The notes: generated by a model from the sequence alone, not told the origin. Positions 16,110 through 27,018 are shown, counted from the stretch's first letter. The stretch is DNA of 64,000 nucleotides from Rugosimonospora acidiphila (GCF_039543385.1 NZ_BAABJQ010000009.1:1-64000), one strand, 5' to 3'. Numbers and translations are program-made.

Positions 16110-18785
16110 ATGTCCAACAGCGACAGATCAGGCTTGTCCCGCAGGACGCTCCTCAAGACTACCGCTGCGGCCGGTGCCGCGGCGGGCGTGGCCACGGTCG
16201 TCGACCCAGATGGCGCCGCCGCGGCCCCGGCGACCACCGCGAAGACCGGCGCGGCCGCGCAGGCCGCCGCCAAGGCCGGCGCCATCCCGACCCCGGAGCA
16301 GTACTTCGGCTTCCAGATCGGATCCGACGGCCACCTCGCGACCTGGGACAAGATGGTCCCCTACTTCCAACTGGTCGCCTCGAAGAGCAACCGCTTCGTC
16401 TACGAAGAGGTTGGCAAGACCACGCTGGGCAACCCGTATGTGCTGCTGACCATCAGCTCGCCGAAGAACCTGGCGAACCTCGACAACCTGATCGCGGCCA
16501 ACAGCAAGCTGGCCGACCCGCGCGGACTGTCCCCGACCGACGCCCAGACGCTGGCCCAGACCGGCGTGGCGTTCTACTACGTGCAGGCGGGTATCCACTC
16601 GACCGAGGTCGGCAACTCGCAGGCCACCATCGAGTGGGTCTACCGGCTGGCCACCGAGCAGTCGGACTACATGAGCTCGCTGCTGGACAACCTCGTCATC
16701 CTGATGGTGCCGTGCCAGAACCCGGACGGGCTGGTGCTCGTCAACGACTACTTCGTGTCCACCGCCGGCACGAACTACTCGCGCACCTACCCGGACCTGT
16801 ACCACCACTACTGCGGCCACGACGACAACCGTGACTGGTTCATGCTCACGCAGGTCGAGAGCCACATGAACGTGCAGATCCAGAACAAGTACCACCCGCA
16901 GGTGTTCCAGGACTCGCACCAGGCCGGCTCCTCCGCGCCGCGCATGTTCACGCCGCCGTACCTGTCGCCGTACGACATCAACATCGACCCGATCACGGTG
17001 CAGCAGACCGACGTGGTGGGTCTGGCGATGCAGCGCGGCATGACCGCCGCCGGCATGAAGGGCGTCGGTTGGGGCGCGGAGTACGACTACTGGACCCCCT
17101 CGCGGCAGTACTGCGTCTACCACGGCGCGGTGCGCATCCTCACCGAGGCGGCCAGCTGCTCCAACCTGGCGTACCCGCTGGTGAGCAACAACCCGATCGG
17201 TCAGCAGACCACCGACATCAACTTCATCGAGCCGTACGACCAGAAGACCTGGACGCTGCGCCAGATCGTGGACTACGTCTCGGTGGCGTTCTACTCGGGC
17301 CTCGAGACCGTCGCCCACGACACCTACAACTGGCTCTACAACTTCTACCGCATCGGCACCAAGGCGGTCACCCGTACCAGCCCGTACGCCTACGTCATCC
17401 CGGCCGGCCAGCGCGACCCGCAGGCCGTGCGCGACACGCTGGAGATCTTCAACCTCGGCGCGGTCGAGATCAAGCAGGCGCAGGCGGCGTTCAGCGCGGG
17501 CGGCAAGCAGTACCCGGCCGGCTCGTACATCATCTACCTCGACCAGCCCTACGGCGGGTTCGCCAAGACGCTGCTCGAGGTGCAGGACTACCCCCTGCTG
17601 CTGCAGTACCCGGGCGGGCCGCCGCAGACGCCGTACGACGTCACCGCGCAGACCCTGCCGATGCTGCTGGGCTTCCAGGCCGACGCGATCCCCAGCTCGT
17701 TCTCGGTCAGCACCAAGGCGGTGTCCACCGTCAAGGCGGAGCCGGTCACCATGCCGGACGCGCCGGCGTCCGGCGGCGCGTACGCGGTGGGACCGGAGTC
17801 CTACGGCGTGTACCAGATCGTCTCCAAGCTGCAGAAGCAGGGCATCCCCACGTTCCGCGCGGCGGAGCAGTTCACCGACGGCGGGCGTACCTTCCCGGCC
17901 GGCACGTTCGTCCTCCCGCCGACCGCCGCGGCGCGGCAGGTGCTGCAGAACCAGTCGAAGAACACCGGCATTCCGGTGTCGGCGATCGGGGCGGTGCCGG
18001 CCGTGTCCGGCGTCCAGCTCAAGGCGGGCACGAAGATCGGTCTGCTCAAGCCGCCGGACAACCTGCCCTCGGGCTGGCTGATGTACATCTTCGACCAGTA
18101 CGGCGTGAAGTACTCCATCGTCGAGGCGAAGGACTACAAGAACCTCTCCGGCAAGTTCGACGCCATCGTCATGCCGCAGGGCGTGAGCAAGAACTCCATC
18201 ACCAACGGGCTGAACGCGAACAACTACCCGGCGGACGACTGGAGCTGGGCCTTCGGGGTGGGCGACGCCGGCTGGACCGCGCTGCACGACTTCGTCACCA
18301 ACGGCGGCACGCTGGTGGCCTACGGCAGCGGCAGCACCACGGCACAGTCGCTGTTCTCCCTGCCCATCAGCTCCATCCTGCCCAACGACTCGACCAAGTT
18401 CTACTGCCCCGGTTCGCTGCTGAGCCAGGAGCTTGACCCCAACAACCCGGTCGCCTGGGGCATGGACCCGAACCACCCGGTGTGGTTCAACGAGGACCGC
18501 GCGTACCAGCTGACCTCCACCACGACCTACCCGGTCGAGGTGGTGGCCAAGTACCCGGACAGCGGCGACCAGTTGCAGAGCGGGTGGCTGATCGGCGGGC
18601 AGTACCTCAACGGCGCGGTCAACGGTCTGTCGTGGACGGTCGGCAAGGGGTACGTCGTCACGTTCGGCAGTGAGATCGGGTTCCGTACCTGGAACCGCGG
18701 CGAAGAGAAGATGATCTTCAACGCCATGTACTACGGGCCGTCGGCCAAGCTCACCGCGGCCCAGTTCCAGCGTCTCGGCCAGTAA
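16110..18785 (+). CDS. Secreted M14-family zinc carboxypeptidase
   Basis: This 891-residue protein starts with a Tat signal (SGLSRRTLLKTTAAAGAAAG), so it is exported folded. The peptidase M14 domain fills about residues 60-400. The zinc ligands appear as His and Glu of GIHSTEVGNSQ and a later His in VFQDSHQAGSS. NPDGL and DDNRDW are also typical of the family. The remaining ~450 residues are beta-rich and lack an obvious known domain. The ATG at 16110 is chosen so that the Tat motif sits 12 residues in; GGGAGG is 12 nt upstream. The gene is monocistronic, with an RNA-like leader upstream and a large hairpin downstream. Confidence 0.9.
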   Translation: MSNSDRSGLSRRTLLKTTAAAGAAAGVATVVDPDGAAAAPATTAKTGAAAQAAAKAGAIPTPEQYFGFQIGSDGHLATWDKMVPYFQLVASKSNRFVYEEVGKTTLGNPYVLLTISSPKNLANLDNLIAANSKLADPRGLSPTDAQTLAQTGVAFYYVQAGIHSTEVGNSQATIEWVYRLATEQSDYMSSLLDNLVILMVPCQNPDGLVLVNDYFVSTAGTNYSRTYPDLYHHYCGHDDNRDWFMLTQVESHMNVQIQNKYHPQVFQDSHQAGSSAPRMFTPPYLSPYDINIDPITVQQTDVVGLAMQRGMTAAGMKGVGWGAEYDYWTPSRQYCVYHGAVRILTEAASCSNLAYPLVSNNPIGQQTTDINFIEPYDQKTWTLRQIVDYVSVAFYSGLETVAHDTYNWLYNFYRIGTKAVTRTSPYAYVIPAGQRDPQAVRDTLEIFNLGAVEIKQAQAAFSAGGKQYPAGSYIIYLDQPYGGFAKTLLEVQDYPLLLQYPGGPPQTPYDVTAQTLPMLLGFQADAIPSSFSVSTKAVSTVKAEPVTMPDAPASGGAYAVGPESYGVYQIVSKLQKQGIPTFRAAEQFTDGGRTFPAGTFVLPPTAAARQVLQNQSKNTGIPVSAIGAVPAVSGVQLKAGTKIGLLKPPDNLPSGWLMYIFDQYGVKYSIVEAKDYKNLSGKFDAIVMPQGVSKNSITNGLNANNYPADDWSWAFGVGDAGWTALHDFVTNGGTLVAYGSGSTTAQSLFSLPISSILPNDSTKFYCPGSLLSQELDPNNPVAWGMDPNHPVWFNEDRAYQLTSTTTYPVEVVAKYPDSGDQLQSGWLIGGQYLNGAVNGLSWTVGKGYVVTFGSEIGFRTWNRGEEKMIFNAMYYGPSAKLTAAQFQRLGQ

Positions 18786-18795
18786 GACAAACCGA

Positions 18796-18887
18796 CCACC
18801 CGCGGCGGGGCGCGCAAGCCTCCGACCGGTCTGGCTCGGCGCGTCTAGCGCCGCGCCGCGACCCAGACCGGTCGCCGCCGCGGGTGG
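18796..18887 (+). terminator. Large nested inverted repeat terminator
   Basis: Two nested complementary pairs are present: CCACCCGCGGCGG (18796-18808) with its complement at 18875-18887, and GACCGGTCTGG (18824-18834) with its complement at 18863-18873. The structure lies 10 bp past the peptidase stop codon and ends about 30 bp before the next gene. Confidence 0.75.
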
Positions 18888-18917
18888 TGGCGTTTCAACC
18901 CGAACAGGAGGCACCGG

Positions 18918-20161
<1,244 letters not shown>

Positions 20162-20165
<4 letters not shown>

Positions 20166-20935
20166 CCACCCCGCAGACCGTGGACGGCTCGACCGCGCAG
20201 GACACCGCGATGGTCGAGCTGCGCGGAATCCACAAGGCATTCGGCAGCGTCGAGGTCCTCAAGGGAGTGGACCTGACCGTCGCCCGCGGCGAGGTCCTGG
20301 TCATCATCGGCCCGTCCGGAGGCGGCAAGAGCACCCTGCTGCGCTGCGTCAACCTGCTGGAGCCGGTCAGCCAGGGCCAGGTGCTGCTGGAGTCGGAGGA
20401 CCTGACCCGCCCCGGCGTCGATCTCAACCGGGTGCGCAGGCGCATCGGCATGGTCTTCCAACAGTTCAACCTCTTCCCGCACCTGTCCGCTCTCGACAAC
20501 CTCACGCTGGCGCCCCGCAAGCTGCTGGGCACGCCCCGGGCCGAGGCGGAGACGCGGGCGCGCGCGCTGCTGGCCCGAGTCGGTCTGGCCGACAAGGCCG
20601 GCAACTACCCGCGCCAGCTGTCCGGCGGCCAGCAGCAGCGGGTGGCCATCGCCCGCGCCCTGATGATGGACCCGCACGTGATGCTGTTCGACGAGGTCAC
20701 CTCCGCGCTGGACCCGGAGCTGGTCAGCGAGGTCCTCGACGTGATGCGCGACCTGGCCCGCTCCGGAATGACGATGTTGTGCGTCACCCACGAGATGGGT
20801 TTCGCCCGCGAACTCGGCGACCGCCTCGTCTTCATTGACGGCGGCGTGATCGCCGAACAGGGGCGGCCGGCCGATGTGCTGGACCACCCGACACACGAAC
20901 GCACCCGCCAATTCCTGCACAAGGTTCTGAGATAA
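20162..20935 (+). CDS. Polar amino acid ABC transporter ATP-binding protein
   Basis: This 257-residue ATPase has Walker A GPSGGGKST, Q-loop MVFQQFNLFPHLS, signature LSGGQQQRVAIARAL, Walker B VMLFDEVTSALDPE and H-loop CVTHEM. FQQFNLFPH and FDEVTSALDPE are hallmarks of the GlnQ/HisP class, which powers uptake of polar amino acids. The ATG overlaps the previous stop codon by 4 bp, giving translational coupling to the threonine synthase-like gene. The binding protein and two permeases follow. Confidence 0.95.
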
Positions 20936-20967
20936 CCCGCGGTCGCGCGGTGGAAGGAAGTTCAGCG

Positions 20968-21897
20968 ATGAGACTGAGATTTGGCATCTTTGTGAGCGCG
21001 GCGATGGCACTGGTCCTCGCCGCCGGCTGCTCATCCTCGGGCGACGACTCGACCTCCGGCTCCTCGGGCGGCTCGTCGGGCGCCGCCGCCGCCGGGAATC
21101 CCGTCGACGTGGGCGTCGCCCTGCCCGACGAGGTGAAGAGCAAGGGCAAGCTGGCGGTCGGGGTCAAATGCGACTACCCGCCGTTCGGGTACATCGACGA
21201 GGCGTCCAAGAACGCGGGCTTCGAAATCGACATCGCGCACCAACTGGCGAACATCGCCTTCGGCGACCCGAACGCACTGACCCTGACCTGTGTCACCGGC
21301 TCCAACCGGGTGTCCTTCCTGACGTCCAACCGCATCGACCTCATCGAGGCGACGATGAACTACACGGCGGAACGGGCGCAGACCATCGACTTCACCACGC
21401 CGTACTTCGACAGCGGAGTGAAGCTGCTGGTACCCAAGGCCTCGTCGGTCACGTCGTTCGACCAGTTGGCCGGCAAGAATGTCATCACCATCACCGGCGC
21501 CACCGCGAGCCTCTGGCTCACCCAGTGCATGAAGAACGTCAAGCAGACGCTGTTCACCGAGACCAGCCAGGCGCTGACCGCGCTCACCCAGAAGCGCGGC
21601 GTGGCCTTCGCTCAGGACGACACCCTGCTGCTCGATCTGGCGTCGAAGAACCCCACCCTGAAGGTGGTCGGCGACGCCAAGGCGGACAGCCCGTGGGGCA
21701 TGGGGGTGCGCAAGGGCGACACGGCGATGCTCGACTGGACCAACGCGGCGCTGAAGCACCTGCAGGACAGCGACTTCTTCTGGACCGACTTCCAGAAGAC
21801 GGTCACGGACAAGTCGGTGCAGGACCAGTTCGCCAAGTACGTGCCGCGGCCGGGTAACAGCCTCAGCTACCCCAGCGGCTCGACCATGCAGTGTTGA
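20968..21897 (+). CDS. Amino acid ABC transporter substrate-binding lipoprotein
   Basis: This 309-residue protein is a periplasmic-type binding protein of family 3. A lipobox LAAGC lies at residues about 20-24, followed by a Ser/Gly-rich tether, so it is membrane-anchored outside. The domain starts LAVGVKCDYPPFGYID, with the conserved FEIDIA and the NYTAERAQTIDFTTPY core. GGAAGG precedes the ATG at 20968. Together with the ATPase and two permeases it makes a complete importer. The ligand is unknown; the neighbouring PLP enzyme suggests an amino acid. Confidence 0.95.
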   Translation: MRLRFGIFVSAAMALVLAAGCSSSGDDSTSGSSGGSSGAAAAGNPVDVGVALPDEVKSKGKLAVGVKCDYPPFGYIDEASKNAGFEIDIAHQLANIAFGDPNALTLTCVTGSNRVSFLTSNRIDLIEATMNYTAERAQTIDFTTPYFDSGVKLLVPKASSVTSFDQLAGKNVITITGATASLWLTQCMKNVKQTLFTETSQALTALTQKRGVAFAQDDTLLLDLASKNPTLKVVGDAKADSPWGMGVRKGDTAMLDWTNAALKHLQDSDFFWTDFQKTVTDKSVQDQFAKYVPRPGNSLSYPSGSTMQC

Positions 21898-21901
21898 GCC
21901 G

Positions 21902-22582
21902 ATGATCCTCGCCTCCGGGTATCACTTCCAACCCGACTTCATCTTTCACCACCTCGGTGACCTCGGTACCGGCCTGCTGCGGACGCTGGCGATCAGCGCC
22001 ATCGGCATGGCCGGTGCCCTGGCCGTCGGCGTGGTACTCGGCGCCCTGGCGGCGCTGAGGGTTCCGGTCGTACGGCAACTGATCACCGTGTACGTCGAGG
22101 TGTTCCGTAACACCCCGCTGCTGGTGCAGATCTTCTTCCTGTTCTTCGCGCTGCCCGAGACCGGGCTGCAGCTCAGCGGCTTCACCGTGGGCTGGCTGTC
22201 GCTGCTGCTGTGGGGCGGCGCGTACAACGTCGAGAACTTCAGGGCGGGCTTCGAGGCCGTCGAGGGCGGGTACGTCGAGGCGTGCCGCGCCCTGGGCTTC
22301 CCTCGAATGGCCGCCTTCCGTCAGGTGGCGCTGCCGCTGGGCAGCCGCATCGCGCTGCCCTCGGTCACCAACATCCTCATCTCGGTCTTCAAGAACTCGT
22401 CCTTCATGATCGCGATCAGCTACCCGGAGCTGACCGAGACCGCCGTCAACCTCGTCGCCGTCACGTTCCGGGTGTTCGAGATGTTCCTCGCGATCGGCAT
22501 CATCTACCTCGGGCTGGTCTGGCTCATGTCGCTGGGCACCCAGGCCATCGAGCGTCGCTTCGCCATACCGGGAGGTCACTGA
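21902..22582 (+). CDS. Amino acid ABC transporter permease 1
   Basis: This 226-residue inner-membrane protein has about five hydrophobic segments and the HisM-type EAA loop (YVEACRALGFPRMAAFRQV, then LPLG). VEVFRNTPLLVQIFF is typical of polar amino acid permeases. The ATG at 21902 is 4 nt after the binding-protein stop, and its own stop overlaps the next gene (TGATG). Confidence 0.94.
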   Translation: MILASGYHFQPDFIFHHLGDLGTGLLRTLAISAIGMAGALAVGVVLGALAALRVPVVRQLITVYVEVFRNTPLLVQIFFLFFALPETGLQLSGFTVGWLSLLLWGGAYNVENFRAGFEAVEGGYVEACRALGFPRMAAFRQVALPLGSRIALPSVTNILISVFKNSSFMIAISYPELTETAVNLVAVTFRVFEMFLAIGIIYLGLVWLMSLGTQAIERRFAIPGGH

Positions 22583-23238
22583 TGCCCGCGTGGGTGTCTC
22601 CGGTCGCCAGCTACCTCGCCGGCGGGCTGCGCACCACCGCGCTGCTGGCAGTGGTCAGCATCGTCGCCAGCGTGGTGGTGGGCATCCTGCTCGGCACCCT
22701 GCTGACCCTGCCGAGCCGGGCGGTACGCGCCGTGGTGCGGGTCTACGTCGAGATCTGGCGCGGCCTGCCCATCATCATCATCCTGTTCTTCATCTTCTTC
22801 GTGCTGCCCATCATCGGCATCCGGGTCGACACCTTCGTCGCCGCGGCGGTCGGGTTGAGCCTGTGGGGCAGCGCCAACATGGCCGAGGTGGTCCGCGGTG
22901 CCGTGCAGTCGGTTCCGCGCGGGCAGGCGGAGGCCGCCTCGGCGCTGGGCTTCTCCTGGCCGAGCCGGATGATCCACGTCATCCTGCCGCAGGCCGCCCG
23001 GCGGGCGCTGCCGCCGCTGATCGGACTGGTCGTCAACCTCACCCAACAGACCTCACTCGCCGCCGTCATCGGTCTGCTGGACATCCTGGAGGCCAGCCAG
23101 CGCTCCATCGAACGGCTCACCCTGGCCGGCGGCGGTGGCCACGCCGTACCGATCCTGACCGCGGTACTTCTCGTCTTCTTCATCATCTGCCTTCCGCTGA
23201 CCCTGCTGTCCCGCTGGTTCGAACGGCGACTCCAATGA
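22582..23238 (+). CDS. Amino acid ABC transporter permease 2
   Basis: This 218-residue permease pairs with the preceding one as a heterodimer. It has VYVEIWRGLPIIIILFF near residue 55 and the EAA loop (AEAASALGFSWPSRMIHVIL). About five membrane segments are seen. The stop codon lies inside a perfect 10-bp palindrome. Confidence 0.94.
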   Translation: MPAWVSPVASYLAGGLRTTALLAVVSIVASVVVGILLGTLLTLPSRAVRAVVRVYVEIWRGLPIIIILFFIFFVLPIIGIRVDTFVAAAVGLSLWGSANMAEVVRGAVQSVPRGQAEAASALGFSWPSRMIHVILPQAARRALPPLIGLVVNLTQQTSLAAVIGLLDILEASQRSIERLTLAGGGGHAVPILTAVLLVFFIICLPLTLLSRWFERRLQ

Positions 23239-23245
23239 ATATTCA
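23236..23245. promoter_or_regulatory. Palindrome TGAATATTCA upstream of the GntR gene
   Basis: A perfect 10-bp AT-rich palindrome, overlapping the permease stop codon and about 84 bp upstream of the GntR gene. It stands out in this GC-rich setting and might be an operator or promoter part; there is no direct support. Confidence 0.3.
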
Positions 23246-23328
23246 CCGGTGCGTCGTGCCCCCATCGTCGGCAGAACAGGAGCCATACTCGTCCCATCAA
23301 TTTCCGCGAGAAGGGTGTCCCAGAGACC

Positions 23329-24000
23329 ATGACCGTCCAGCGCCGCACCCTGCTGAGCGCTGCCTACGACAACCTGCGGGCCGCGGTCCTCGACGGCTCC
23401 CTGGCACCCGGCTCCCGCGTCACCGTGCGCCCCCTGGCCGAACAGCTCGGGCTCAGTCCCACGCCGATCAAGACGGCGCTGGCCGCGCTGGAGCGCGAGG
23501 GCTTCCTCGTCGCCGTCCCGCACCGCGGCTACTTCGTGCCCGAGGTGAGCACCGAGGACCTGCTGGAGCTGTACGAGCTGCGTGAGGCGGTCGACGGGAT
23601 CGCCGCACGCCGGGCCGCCGGGGCAACCAACCACGCGCAGATCGCCACCCAGCTGCGCCGCCTGCTGGCCCGGCAGCGCAAGGCCATCCAGGCGAACAAC
23701 CTGCACTCCTACGGCGATCTGGACCTCATGTTCCACCGCCTCATCTGGGAGGGCTCCGGCAGCCGGCGACTGATCCCCATCGCCGAGAACCTGATCGCCC
23801 AGGTGCGCCTGGGCAACCGGTACTCGGCCCAGGCACCCGGCCGGCTGCCGGTCGCCATCGAGGAGCATGAGGCGATCCTGGAAGCGATCAGCGAGGGCGA
23901 CGCGCGCACCGCCGAGCGGCACATCCGGCGCCACGTCCGCGAGGCCGGCCTGGCGCTGCGGCGCTACCTGGGCTCGCCCGACAGATCGGATCGCGCGTGA
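23329..24000 (+). CDS. GntR-family (FCD domain) regulator
   Basis: This 223-residue regulator has an N-terminal winged helix (DNLRAAVLDGSLAPGSRVTV, LAEQLGLSPTPIKTALAALE) and a helical FCD effector domain whose metal-site residues are suggested by DLDLMFHRLIW, EEHEAILEAI and the HIRRHV segment. The FCD subgroup often senses organic or amino acids. It follows the amino acid importer operon on the same strand at 91 bp and is the likely regulator of it. Confidence 0.9.
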   Translation: MTVQRRTLLSAAYDNLRAAVLDGSLAPGSRVTVRPLAEQLGLSPTPIKTALAALEREGFLVAVPHRGYFVPEVSTEDLLELYELREAVDGIAARRAAGATNHAQIATQLRRLLARQRKAIQANNLHSYGDLDLMFHRLIWEGSGSRRLIPIAENLIAQVRLGNRYSAQAPGRLPVAIEEHEAILEAISEGDARTAERHIRRHVREAGLALRRYLGSPDRSDRA

Positions 24001-24240
24001 CACCCGCCTCGCCCGGCCCTGGGCAGGCCAGGCCACGCTGGGGTAGTTGACGGTTCCGGCCTGACCGCGCCGGCTCGCGCCCCTCTCCGGTTGCCTGACC
24101 ACGCGCCTGCCGGCCAGCGTTCAGATCCTCCCACGGTCTTCGGGAGCGAGACGCGCAGACCGGACGCGGACCCATCGGATCCGGGCCGCCCGCACGGTCA
24201 ATCAGGTTGGTAGGGATTCATGGGGCCGGGAAGACGCGAA

Positions 24241-24271
24241 AACGGTGGCGGGCGCGACGCCCACCACCGTT
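24241..24271 (-). terminator. Intrinsic terminator
   Basis: AACGGTGGCGGGCG and CGCCCACCACCGTT flank a 3-nt loop with one mismatch. On the minus strand the hairpin ends in TTTTCG. It ends the minus-strand membrane protein gene. The rest of 24001-24290 shows no gene. Confidence 0.75.
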
Positions 24272-24290
24272 GTCCGGGGTTTGATGATGC

Positions 24291-24701
24291 CTAGGCGGCC
24301 TGCCGGGTCGAGCCTGTTCCGACCTCCACCGGGCTGTTCTTGACCACCAACTCGTGCACCACCCGCTCGGTGGTCACCTCGTGGGCGGCCAGGTCGGCCA
24401 GGGCCACCGCCGCCAGCGCGGCCGCGTCGGCGAACACCAGCCAGGTCAGGGCCGTACCCGAGAAGGTCAGCGCGGCGATCAGCGACCACAGGCCCGCCAC
24501 CGCGACGATGCCGTGGCCCACCTTCCAGCCGACCTGACGGGCCAGGATGGCGCTGAGCCCGGCGACCACGGTGAGCCCCGTGGCGACGGCGAACGCCAGG
24601 TGACCCGCGCTCACCGATGAGAACGCGAACGACGACACCATCAGAAACACACCGCCGGCCAGGAACAGCGTGTCAAGAGCGAATCGCGGGGTCATCTTCA
24701 T
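24291..24701 (-). CDS. Small four-helix membrane protein
   Basis: I do not recognise the family. The 136 residues show four hydrophobic segments (about 10-28, 35-54, 62-82, 88-106) and then a short charged cytoplasmic tail. It resembles small SPW-type actinobacterial membrane proteins in size and layout but lacks the diagnostic Ser-Pro-Trp motifs. A strong GAGGAGGTG lies 7 nt upstream of the ATG at 24701, and a terminator follows, so expression is likely. Confidence 0.7.
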   Translation of the reverse strand: MKMTPRFALDTLFLAGGVFLMVSSFAFSSVSAGHLAFAVATGLTVVAGLSAILARQVGWKVGHGIVAVAGLWSLIAALTFSGTALTWLVFADAAALAAVALADLAAHEVTTERVVHELVVKNSPVEVGTGSTRQAA

Positions 24702-24869
24702 GACAATGCACCTCCTCGACGTCACCTCATCGTGACGCCGGTTGTGATGAGGCGGGTCGTGGCGGGCATTGCCCCGGGACGGCTCGTCGGATCCGGCCTC
24801 GTTCACCCGATCCACCGGCAAGAACCTGATGACCCCACGATTCGATGCCCGATCGACGTGTCTCGCTGC

Positions 24870-25085
24870 TCACACTCCTCGATGGATCGCCCCGGCGTCG
24901 CCGGGGCCGTCCCCGGCAGGCAGCACCGGAAGCACCACGCGGGACCCGGCGCCGAGGTGGACCCGGTTGGTGGCCACCACCCTGCGCCGGTCGCCCACCT
25001 CCGGCTCGCCGGTGTTGGCGTTCACGTCGAAGCGCGGGAAGTTGCTCGACGACACGTCCAGCCGCAGCCGGTGCCCGGCCCGGAA
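24870..25085 (-). pseudogene. C-terminal remnant of a CocE/NonD-type hydrolase
   Basis: The minus-strand frame reads FRAGHRLRLDVSSSNFPRFD and continues with VNANTGEP, VATNRVHLG and SRVVLPVLP. This is the characteristic end of CocE/NonD (X-Pro dipeptidyl-peptidase-like) hydrolases. The catalytic alpha/beta domain is missing: similarity stops abruptly at about 25085. So this is a decayed 3' fragment of a gene of about 1.7 kb. Confidence 0.7.
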
Positions 25086-25256
25086 CGAGCACCGCCCTGG
25101 CGCCGCCGGCCCGCACCGGTCAGGTCGCTACTTCCGGGACCGAATCCCCTGAAACCGTCCCGAGGCCGTGCGCTGGAAACCATCGATAGCCTGCGCCGCG
25201 CGCCGGGTACCGCCTAGCGTTGGCCTCAGGAGGCTTGTCCCTGAAGGAGTCCACCG

Positions 25257-26279
25257 ATGTCCCACCACCTCGACACCCCGCTCGCGGCCCAGAACGGCCA
25301 GCTGTACATCGACGATCTGTACGTCTTCAACGGCGACCGCGGCACCGTGTTCATCATGGACGTCAACAGCTCGGTGACCGGGGATGACATCCAGCACGGC
25401 TTCCATCCGGAGGCACGGTACGAGTTCAGGGTGCACCTCGACGGCGCCGCCCTCGAGGAGCTGACCTACCGGGTGGCCTTCAGCCCGCCTGATGTCGAGG
25501 GGCAGCAGGCGTTTTCGCTGTACGCCCTGGTCGGCTCCGAGGCGCGCGCGGACGACGCCGCCGGCACCCTGCTGGTCGAGGGGCGCACCGGCGACCTGGC
25601 CAGCAACAACGGCGTACGCATCTGGGCCGGCCGGGTCGCCGATCCGTTCTACGTCGACCTCGACCAGCTCGCCGTCATCGACGCCGCGCTGAGCAACGGC
25701 GCCAAGGTGGACGCCTCGAAGTGGCGGCCGGAGAACGCGAAGAACAGCTTCGCCGGCAAGACCGTGCAGTCGATCGTCATCGAGGTCGCCGAGCAGGACG
25801 AGCCGCTGACGCCGGGCACCCACCTCGGGGTGTGGTGCACCACCAAGCTGGCCACCGACGCGGGCGGGTGGCGGACCATCAACCGGGCCGGCCACCCCAT
25901 GATGTGGCCGATCTTCTGGCCGAAGGACACGGACTTCTCCGACCCGGCCAACGCCAGGCACCCGTCGGACGACCTGAGCGCCGAGGGCGACGGCTTCGCC
26001 TCGCTGATCGCCCGCGTCGTCGCCGCGAACGGCACCTCCGGCGATCCCGAGGGGCACGGCCGGGCCGTCGTCGGGCGCATCTTCCCCGACGTGCTGCCGT
26101 TCGAGGTCGGCTCGGCGGCCGGGTACGGCTTCGCCGTCCACAATGGACGCACTCTGTCGGACAACGTGGCCGAGGCGATGTTCTCCCTGGTGCTCAACGC
26201 AGGTGTGACCACCGGCCTGACGGCCGTGGTGACCGCGCAGGCCCGGGACACCAAATTCCCCTACGTCGTACCGGCCTGA
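25257..26279 (+). CDS. DUF4331 family protein
   Basis: This 340-residue protein matches the DUF4331 family, recognised from the start SHHLDTPLAAQNGQLYIDDLYVF and the repeated pattern of short beta strands. No signal peptide is seen. The function of the family is unknown. AAGGAG lies 8 nt before the ATG at 25257. Its last 19 bp overlap the 3' end of the converging TetR gene. Confidence 0.85.
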   Translation: MSHHLDTPLAAQNGQLYIDDLYVFNGDRGTVFIMDVNSSVTGDDIQHGFHPEARYEFRVHLDGAALEELTYRVAFSPPDVEGQQAFSLYALVGSEARADDAAGTLLVEGRTGDLASNNGVRIWAGRVADPFYVDLDQLAVIDAALSNGAKVDASKWRPENAKNSFAGKTVQSIVIEVAEQDEPLTPGTHLGVWCTTKLATDAGGWRTINRAGHPMMWPIFWPKDTDFSDPANARHPSDDLSAEGDGFASLIARVVAANGTSGDPEGHGRAVVGRIFPDVLPFEVGSAAGYGFAVHNGRTLSDNVAEAMFSLVLNAGVTTGLTAVVTAQARDTKFPYVVPA

Positions 26280-26983
26280 TCTCCGAGGCCGAGCGACGCG
26301 GCCAGATCCAGCAGTTCGGCGCGGTACAGCTTCTCCGGGCTGGTCGTCTGCGCGCGCAGGTGTCCGTAGACCTCCAGCGCGACCAGTCCGTGCATCCGTC
26401 CCCAGAGCCGCAACGCGAGCGCGACGGCCTCGGCCGGAAGTTCCGGGAATGCCTCGCGAATCGAGTCGGACAGGGCCGGCGCGAAGTCGGACCAGCGATG
26501 GCCGGCGGAGGGCTGCCCGGCCCGGACGTGCGGCCAGGCGGCGGAGACGAGTTCGGCGAGCCCGATGCACGCACGGTGCGCGGCCTCGGGAGCCGCGCCG
26601 CCCTCCGGGACCCGGTAGCCGGTCACCGGGTCGCCGTAGACGAGCCGGAACCCGGCGGGATTGCCGATTGCCCAGACCCGGAACGCCTCGCCCCAGGCGA
26701 GTAGCCGGCCGGCCGCGTCGCTGCGCGGGTACGCGTTCCGCGCCGCCTCCATGGTGTCCACCAGCGACGTGTACACGTCGTTGATCAACGCCGTGATCAG
26801 ATCGTCCCGGGTCGGGTAGTAGCCGTAGATCGCGCCCGCGGTCATCCCCATCTCGCGGGCGATGGCGCGCAGCGAGACGGCATCCGGGCCGCCGCCGGCC
26901 AGCAGCCGCAGGGCGACCCGCTTGATCTCGCTTGCCGTCTCGGCACGCAGCCGTTCACGCCGGCTCGGGGTCGCACTGGTCAC
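26261..26983 (-). CDS. TetR-family transcriptional regulator
   Basis: This 240-residue regulator has the TetR DNA-binding domain at residues about 15-62 (LRAIAREMGMTAGAIYGYYP, TRDDLI) and the C-terminal domain type that carries the WGRMHGLVALE motif near its end. It starts with GTG at 26983. It is divergent from an NAD(P)-binding oxidoreductase gene with about 95 bp between. That gap has an imperfect palindrome TACAC-N12-GTGTA (27019-27040), which makes that gene its likely target. Confidence 0.9.
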   Translation of the reverse strand: MTSATPSRRERLRAETASEIKRVALRLLAGGGPDAVSLRAIAREMGMTAGAIYGYYPTRDDLITALINDVYTSLVDTMEAARNAYPRSDAAGRLLAWGEAFRVWAIGNPAGFRLVYGDPVTGYRVPEGGAAPEAAHRACIGLAELVSAAWPHVRAGQPSAGHRWSDFAPALSDSIREAFPELPAEAVALALRLWGRMHGLVALEVYGHLRAQTTSPEKLYRAELLDLAASLGLGDQAGTT

Positions 26984-27018
26984 GTTGACAGGATACCGCG
27001 TTCACTATGTAATCGCCG

